Shown: positions 15,372 to 18,647 of the stretch, in pieces | Numbering within the stretch: position 1 is the first letter of the stretch | Layout of the letters: every line of letters starts with the position of its first letter | Assembly (NCBI GenBank): GCA_910580155.1 | Contig: CAJTWX010000028.1 | Coordinates: 1-18,647 of the forward strand | Source: an uncultured Alphaproteobacteria bacterium | Lineage (GTDB): Bacteria > Pseudomonadota > Alphaproteobacteria > RF32 > CAG-239 | Length of the DNA: 18,647 bases | Reading direction: 5' to 3' | The notes under the pieces: model-generated | Database searches by the model: none | What the model saw: the letters and a program-made list of their open reading frames with translations, nothing else | What the model was told of the DNA's origin: nothing | Made by a program: the position numbers and the translations under genes

Positions 15372-15896
15372 ATGTCTGTATTTTATCGTTTATTGGCTGC
15401 ATTGCTCATTATATCATCTAACGCTGCTGCATACAGCGGACCAAAAGGACTGTACGTTTTAGAATACCCTGTTAATATGCCTGATGTATCGGTCATCTCC
15501 GAAAACAATATCGACACCCCGATTTTGAACACAAACGCCGATTTAACGATTATGATTTTTTGGGCACAAAGCTGCGCACCCTGCCTGCGCGAGATGAAAG
15601 CGCTTGAACAGTTTTACAAAACCGCCGCAAAAGACAACATCAAAGTTATGCTGATTTCTCCTGCCTCCGAGTGGAAAAACAACACCCAGCAACGCAAATT
15701 CCTTGCCAAATACGGCGCCCCGACCATCCCGTTTTATAACGATATCAACAACAAACTCTCTTTAAAACTCGGCATAGGCTCCACTCCCTATACAGTCATA
15801 ATGGATAAACAAGGCAAAAAAATCGCCACCATTCAAGGCGAAGCCAATTGGTCTTCTGAAAAACTTTATAAAATGATTAAAAAGCTCGCAGATTAA
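15372..15896 (+). CDS. Exported TlpA/ResA-like thioredoxin-fold protein
   Basis: A 174-residue thiol-disulfide protein, probably periplasmic. Residues 1-20 form a signal peptide with a hydrophobic core LLAALLIISS and a likely cut after NAAA. The active site WAQSCAPCLREM has C68 and C71 in a CxPC-type motif, typical of TlpA/ResA reductases. The cis-proline is expected in GIGSTPYTVIM (P139). There is no CcmG-type membrane anchor. It may keep cysteines of cytochromes or envelope proteins reduced. Its gene ends two bases from the end of a convergent gene with no obvious terminator between. The fold is secure; the partner is not known. Confidence 0.85.
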   Translation: MSVFYRLLAALLIISSNAAAYSGPKGLYVLEYPVNMPDVSVISENNIDTPILNTNADLTIMIFWAQSCAPCLREMKALEQFYKTAAKDNIKVMLISPASEWKNNTQQRKFLAKYGAPTIPFYNDINNKLSLKLGIGSTPYTVIMDKQGKKIATIQGEANWSSEKLYKMIKKLAD

Positions 15897-15898
15897 CC

Positions 15899-16375
15899 TT
15901 ACCTGCCAAAGAAACCCTTAACCGCCTTAAAAGCTGAAGATTGCTGTCTTTTTTCTGTTTCGGCAATTTTTTCCTGTTTCGCCTTTAATTCTTCTCTTTT
16001 TTCCTGTATAACCGCAGCAGCCCGAGCTGCTTTTTTATATAGTTTCTCCCCTTCTCCGCTAACCCTAGCCGTAACCTGCTTAAAAGCTTCAGAAGTCGGA
16101 AGCTTACGATCTGATCTTTCTTGAACGTGCACAGACCTTTGCTCCAACCACTCCAGTTTATTGTCATAAAGCTCAAATTGAATACTTCTGGAAGCAAAAC
16201 CTGTATCCTCGTCAATATCTGTCCGCTCTTGTACGAAAACATACAGGCTATCGTCTTTTTTATTGGTAACGCGAACTGCATAGCTTGGTCCGGCATTCAA
16301 CCTATGATCAAGAGAACTAAATAAATTTTTCTTTTCTTCATCAGTTAAAACTTCGACTTTTAATTTAGAAAACAT
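15899..16375 (-). CDS. Uncharacterised protein with a C-terminal coiled coil
   Basis: I do not recognise a family. The start ATG at 16375 (MFSKLKVEVLTDEEKKNLF) is preferred, with GGGAG upstream; the in-frame extension to 16423 lacks a good site. The 158-residue product has a mixed alpha/beta N-terminal part (about 1-90) with strands such as SYAVRVTNK and SIQFELYDN. A highly charged helix, probably a coiled coil, lies at about 108-146 (KLYKKAARAAAVIQEKREEL). The basic tail is FKAVKGFFGR. It has no signal or membrane segment. It is followed upstream by a second orphan gene on the same strand, 73 bases away. Confidence 0.65.
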   Translation of the reverse strand: MFSKLKVEVLTDEEKKNLFSSLDHRLNAGPSYAVRVTNKKDDSLYVFVQERTDIDEDTGFASRSIQFELYDNKLEWLEQRSVHVQERSDRKLPTSEAFKQVTARVSGEGEKLYKKAARAAAVIQEKREELKAKQEKIAETEKRQQSSAFKAVKGFFGR

Positions 16376-16448
16376 AGGCTTTCTCCCTGCATCAATTGTT
16401 AATCTAATAACAGCATAACACAATTTTTAAATAATCACAAGAAAAGTC

Positions 16449-17012
16449 TTAATCACCGGAACGTCCGGCCTGCGCTAACATCAGACGCAAATGCGGCTGA
16501 GATGCATATTTCTGTTTGGCATAAAATGCGTGACGAATTTCTTTTAATTTTTCTAACCGCTCTTTTCGCAAAGTTTCTGCCAAAGCCATCTCATCCTGAA
16601 GAGATTGGACATTGCCGTCACATTTCAAAATTTCTCCGCGTTCTTGACTATACATACAAGCCGGCATACTAAATGTTACAGAATTTCCTTCTTCCTTCAT
16701 CCTTTTAAAAACCCGCAGAATAATCGGATCAATAACCGCCCGCTTTTCCTGTTGCGCCTTACGCGCCATAATATCCCGATGATACGTATAAAGCAGGGCA
16801 ACCGAACCATCCCGCCCTTCTTTCAGCATTATTCCGCGACTGTCATTAAATATACGCTCAAGTTTTTTGTCATTATATTTTTTCTTTTGTAATTCAAACA
16901 TTAGATCGTGCGAACAAAAGCCATCTCTGCAAATATCAATATATAATTTTTCCGGATTTTCCGGATTGCAACTACAAACCACGCGATATCTGGTAAACAT
17001 CGAATAAAACAT
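16449..17012 (-). CDS. Uncharacterised cysteine-containing protein
   Basis: No family is recognised. The 187-residue product begins MFYSMFTRYRVVCSCNPENP; an alternative ATG lies four codons in. The N-terminal third has several cysteines (VCSCNPENP, DICRDGFCSHD), suggesting possible metal binding, which is not proven. The middle carries MARKAQQEKRAVIDPIIL, and a long charged helix (ALAETLRKERLEKLKEIRHAF) lies near the C-terminus. It is cytosolic by composition. A promoter-like pair, TTTACA and CATATT with a 17-base spacer (17055-17083), lies upstream. Length, ribosome site (AAAGG) and codon usage like its neighbours suggest a real gene. Confidence 0.65.
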   Translation of the reverse strand: MFYSMFTRYRVVCSCNPENPEKLYIDICRDGFCSHDLMFELQKKKYNDKKLERIFNDSRGIMLKEGRDGSVALLYTYHRDIMARKAQQEKRAVIDPIILRVFKRMKEEGNSVTFSMPACMYSQERGEILKCDGNVQSLQDEMALAETLRKERLEKLKEIRHAFYAKQKYASQPHLRLMLAQAGRSGD

Positions 17013-17054
17013 CTATTATGCCTTTACTTTATCATTTAATTTTCAATGTGACAG

Positions 17055-17083
17055 AATATGACATAAAATTTTTTATTTGTAAA
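17055..17083 (-). promoter_or_regulatory. Possible promoter of the orphan gene at 16449-17012
   Basis: On the minus strand TTTACA (17078-17083), a 17-base spacer and CATATT (17055-17060) agree with sigma70 boxes at five and four or five of six bases. It lies about 43 bases before the start codon. Confidence 0.45.
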
Positions 17084-17124
17084 GCATTTTGTCTAATTAT
17101 TTTTTAAATCCCGCCATCAAAAAA

Positions 17125-17157
17125 GAAAAACCTCAACACAGAGATTTTCTCTTTGTT
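17125..17157 (-). terminator. Possible terminator between the orphan gene and the tandem RNA locus
   Basis: On the minus strand AACAAAGAGA and TCTCTGTGTT pair with one mismatch around a short loop. GAGG and then TTTTTCTTTTTT follow. The stem is AT-rich and the T-run starts four bases after it, so this is a weak candidate for ending minus-strand transcripts from the right. Confidence 0.35.
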
Positions 17158-17186
17158 ATGATAAACACCACATCAAAAACATCCCC

Positions 17187-17215
17187 TTGACATTTTCATC
17201 TACAAAGAATATACA
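17187..17215 (+). promoter_or_regulatory. Near-consensus sigma70 promoter of the tandem RNA locus
   Basis: TTGACA (17187-17192), a spacer of exactly 17 bases and TATACA (17210-17215). The predicted start, six or seven bases on, is the first base of the closing stem of RNA copy 1. This is the best promoter match in the window, and no protein reading frame follows it on this strand. Confidence 0.8.
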
Positions 17216-17219
17216 AACT

Positions 17220-17312
17220 ATGTCCTCGGCTACAGGGAACGAAAGTGTTAATCACCCAGTCAGTATCTATTCATTAGGGAGCTAACCTTTTAATAAGACC
17301 CGAGGACACCTT
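17220..17312 (+). ncRNA. Tandem structured RNA, copy 1 (unclassified)
   Basis: An about 93-base unit closed by the perfect 9-bp stem TGTCCTCGG (17221-17229) and CCGAGGACA (17300-17308). It shares with copy 2 the blocks CTAC-GGGAA-GAA, ATC-CCCAGT-AGTATCTATT and TAATAAGACCCGAGGACACC. The 3' end continues as CCTTATCAT without a U-run, so transcription should read on into copy 2. No RNA family is recognised and no gene follows on the same strand. Confidence 0.65.
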
Positions 17313-17330
17313 ATCATACCTTGAGGCTTT

Positions 17331-17430
17331 ATGTCCTCGGCTACCGGGAATGAATAGGTATGAAATCGCCCAGTTAGTATCTATTAGCTGGGAAAACGGT
17401 GGCTAATAAGACCCGAGGACACCTTTTTTA
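17331..17430 (+). ncRNA. Tandem structured RNA, copy 2 with terminator
   Basis: The second unit begins 111 bases after the first. The same closing stem (17332-17340 with 17413-17421) is followed by CCTTTTTTATTT, so the stem is also an intrinsic terminator. Inside, CTACCG can pair with CGGTGG. CCCAGTTAG can pair with TTAGCTGGG around the loop TATCTA, a 9-bp hairpin. Copy 1 keeps the loop sequence but has a weaker hairpin. The U-run overlaps the stop codon of the convergent protein gene. Confidence 0.65.
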
Positions 17431-18126
17431 TTTCAATAATTCGCGAATTGGTGTTTTTATATCATCAACCCAATAATCAGAGACAACAACTCGTCTGAGT
17501 TTACCATTTATTTCTCTAAGAGAAGTAACAATTTTTCTTGTCTTGCCATTCTCCCCTAAGATTTCATAAATATATTGTCCTCTATCGGTTATCTCTACCG
17601 GTTTATATTTCCGGAGGATATCCGGCAATGCTTTAATGTCAGCTTTGCTCATATTATGTGTGCCAATGGCTTTGGTTAATCCATAGTTACGTTCAACTTT
17701 TCCTTCTGTCGCTTTTCTTAATTTTCGTCCCTGTGTGATAAGTTTTCCATCTGCCGTGTAAGCTGCCGCTCCGCGTTGGATATGCGTGTTTTTCCCGAAA
17801 AGTTTATGTACTGTTGCCATAATTTCCTCAGCGTCCCCTGGGGCTTTTTCCAAAAGTTCGTTATAAACTTTTTTATATGCCTGACTGAACTGTTGTTGTT
17901 CGTATTTGTTGATAGCTGTGGTTGTTGCTGTTTTTCCTGCTTTAAATGCTTTTAATGCCGGTCCTGCTTCATAAAGCATTTCACCTGCGAGTTCAATCAT
18001 CTTTTCGAAGCCGTCTTTAGGCTCAATATGCTCTATGCCGGTGCTAAACTCTCCGTTTTGAATATAGTTTTTAAACCGCAACGCCAACCCTACCGGATTG
18101 ATATATGAATCCGCCGCCCCTTGCAT
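17428..18126 (-). CDS. Phage-type protein with a probable PBECR/BECR-like C-terminal domain, 5' part out of frame
   Basis: The ATG-started frame gives 232 residues, but sensible coding continues 40 codons upstream (to about 18246) with no ATG, GTG or TTG start. This points to a frameshift from the gene at 18216-18605. The middle, INPVGLALRFKNYIQNGEF and AGEMLYEAGPALKAFKAGKT, resembles phage internal or minor virion proteins. The C-terminal part, NMSKADIKALPDILRKYKPV, then GQYIYEILGENGKTRKIVTS and NGKLRRVVVSDYW, has the pattern of PBECR-type (barnase/EndoU/colicin E5/RelE-like) domains described in phage polyvalent proteins. I infer a nuclease or its relic; catalytic residues are not assigned. 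It converges on the tandem RNAs. Confidence 0.6.
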   Translation of the reverse strand: MQGAADSYINPVGLALRFKNYIQNGEFSTGIEHIEPKDGFEKMIELAGEMLYEAGPALKAFKAGKTATTTAINKYEQQQFSQAYKKVYNELLEKAPGDAEEIMATVHKLFGKNTHIQRGAAAYTADGKLITQGRKLRKATEGKVERNYGLTKAIGTHNMSKADIKALPDILRKYKPVEITDRGQYIYEILGENGKTRKIVTSLREINGKLRRVVVSDYWVDDIKTPIRELLK

Positions 18127-18215
18127 AGCTAAAGCAGCTTTTCTCGCAACATCTGACGTGGCAATTATTTCTGCGGCTTTATCAATCCAAGTGTCTTCAC
18201 GTTTAGGAAGTGGTT

Positions 18216-18605
18216 TTATTTCTTTCTTTGAGCTTTGCTCGCGGATTTTTTTAATGCCTCGGCCTGTTCATCTTCTGCGTTGTTGTTGGCAGTTGATGTT
18301 GGGGTAGAAGATATGGCATACGGATTTTGCTCTTTCAGTTTTTCCGCATTTCTCTCCATATCCTCATCATCCAAAGACGAACCGCGAGATACAGGTTTAG
18401 AGGAAAGCCTGCTGTCTTCCATCTTTGCCAAATCTTCTTTCAGAAAATCATACATTACATAATCTTCTTTAAGCAGATTTTCTTCCCGCACCGGAAAGCC
18501 GTATTTTTTAATCATCCCGTCAATCCACTCTTGTTTGCGTTTACGACTATTGTTCAAACCATCTTCCCAAACGTTCAATGGTTCATTTATGTCATATTTA
18601 GACAT
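18216..18605 (-). CDS. Hydrophilic phage-like protein, possible N-terminal part of a frameshifted gene
   Basis: The start ATG at 18605 (MSKYDINEPLNVWEDGLNN) has AAGGAG seven bases upstream. The 129-residue frame is strongly charged, with a disordered Ser/Thr/Asn segment AISSTPTSTANNNAEDEQ near 98-115. No domain is recognised. The frame ends in SKAQRKK soon after an A7 run (18246-18252). Moving to the -1 frame at that run joins it to the 17428-18126 protein, to give one product of about 392 residues. It may therefore be the N-terminal linker of a virion-type protein instead of a gene of its own. Confidence 0.55.
   Translation of the reverse strand: MSKYDINEPLNVWEDGLNNSRKRKQEWIDGMIKKYGFPVREENLLKEDYVMYDFLKEDLAKMEDSRLSSKPVSRGSSLDDEDMERNAEKLKEQNPYAISSTPTSTANNNAEDEQAEALKKSASKAQRKK
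18235..18252 (-). other. Candidate -1 frameshift site (A-AAA-AAA)
   Basis: On the minus strand the zero frame reads TTA AAA AAA TCC, which contains the canonical slippery heptamer A AAA AAA. After a 5-base gap a small hairpin GAGC-AAA-GCTC follows, and the zero-frame stop TAA lies soon after. The -1 frame is open into the downstream gene. A homopolymer sequencing error or a real mutation would look the same. Confidence 0.45.
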
Positions 18606-18647
18606 TACTTTTCTCCTTAAATTACAATTTAAAAACAAAAAGAGCCG

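Noticed and set aside
17220..17430. CRISPR array
   Set aside because: Only two units of about 93 bases with internal similarity throughout; no short identical repeats with unique spacers and no cas genes.
17220..17430. Type III toxin-antitoxin RNA
   Set aside because: Such repeats lie upstream of a toxin gene on the same strand, with shorter units; here the neighbouring protein gene is convergent.
17220..17430. Known riboswitch classes (glycine, c-di-GMP, SAM, guanidine)
   Set aside because: I compared remembered core motifs and found none; no gene follows on the same strand.

Overview
The window looks like a chromosomal segment of a moderately AT-rich alphaproteobacterium, probably an uncultured or host-associated lineage. 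This is inferred from gene order. The run miaB-phoH-ybeY-lnt-xre-trmB and the set yggT-DUF167-folD are alphaproteobacterial neighbourhoods, and most protein matches are to housekeeping families. Short GC-rich palindromic repeats between genes also fit such genomes. No taxon can be fixed from the sequence alone.

Left part (1-5.5 kb, minus strand): a tightly packed housekeeping operon read from about 5460 leftward. It holds miaB (tRNA ms2i6A), phoH/ybeZ, ybeY (rRNA maturation), lnt (lipoprotein N-acylation), a SinR-like HTH regulator and trmB (tRNA m7G46, cut by the window edge). Neighbours overlap by 1 to 17 bases or nearly touch. A good sigma70-type promoter precedes miaB, and a second one precedes the HTH gene. 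The usual corC and metK members are not there.

Middle plus-strand run (5.6-9.7 kb): a TerB-like gene, an overlapping gene of unknown function, a YggT membrane protein, a DUF167 protein, folD, an unusual protein that reads as two degenerate receiver folds, and a DedA/YqaA-type membrane protein. A bidirectional terminator then separates this run from a small minus-strand HTH gene.

Region 10.17-10.72 kb has no protein gene but is dense in structure. It contains a probable 160-nt structured RNA or attenuator with its own intrinsic terminator, then three palindromic repeat elements. The last of these, a miniature inverted-repeat-like element, ends on the stop codon of a nitronate monooxygenase-like flavoprotein (10720-12111).

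Region 12.2-15.1 kb (minus strand): the complete TerY-P triad, made of a TerY-type von Willebrand A protein, a PP2C phosphatase and a YegI-like kinase with a zinc ribbon and C-terminal membrane helices. The genes overlap and so are probably translated together. With the TerB-like gene 7 kb away, the window carries several parts of the predicted Ter stress and signalling network. An exported TlpA-like thioredoxin is divergent from the triad, and two orphan cytosolic genes follow.

Right end (17.0-18.6 kb): the most unusual locus. A near-consensus promoter (TTGACA, 17 bp, TATACA) fires directly into two tandem copies of an about 93-nt structured RNA that share a perfect closing stem. Only the second copy ends in a U-run. 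Converging on it is a phage-like protein whose C-terminus looks like a PBECR/BECR-type nuclease domain. Its reading frame appears to continue from the upstream gene through a -1 shift at an A-AAA-AAA heptamer, so it is either a programmed frameshift or a broken gene.
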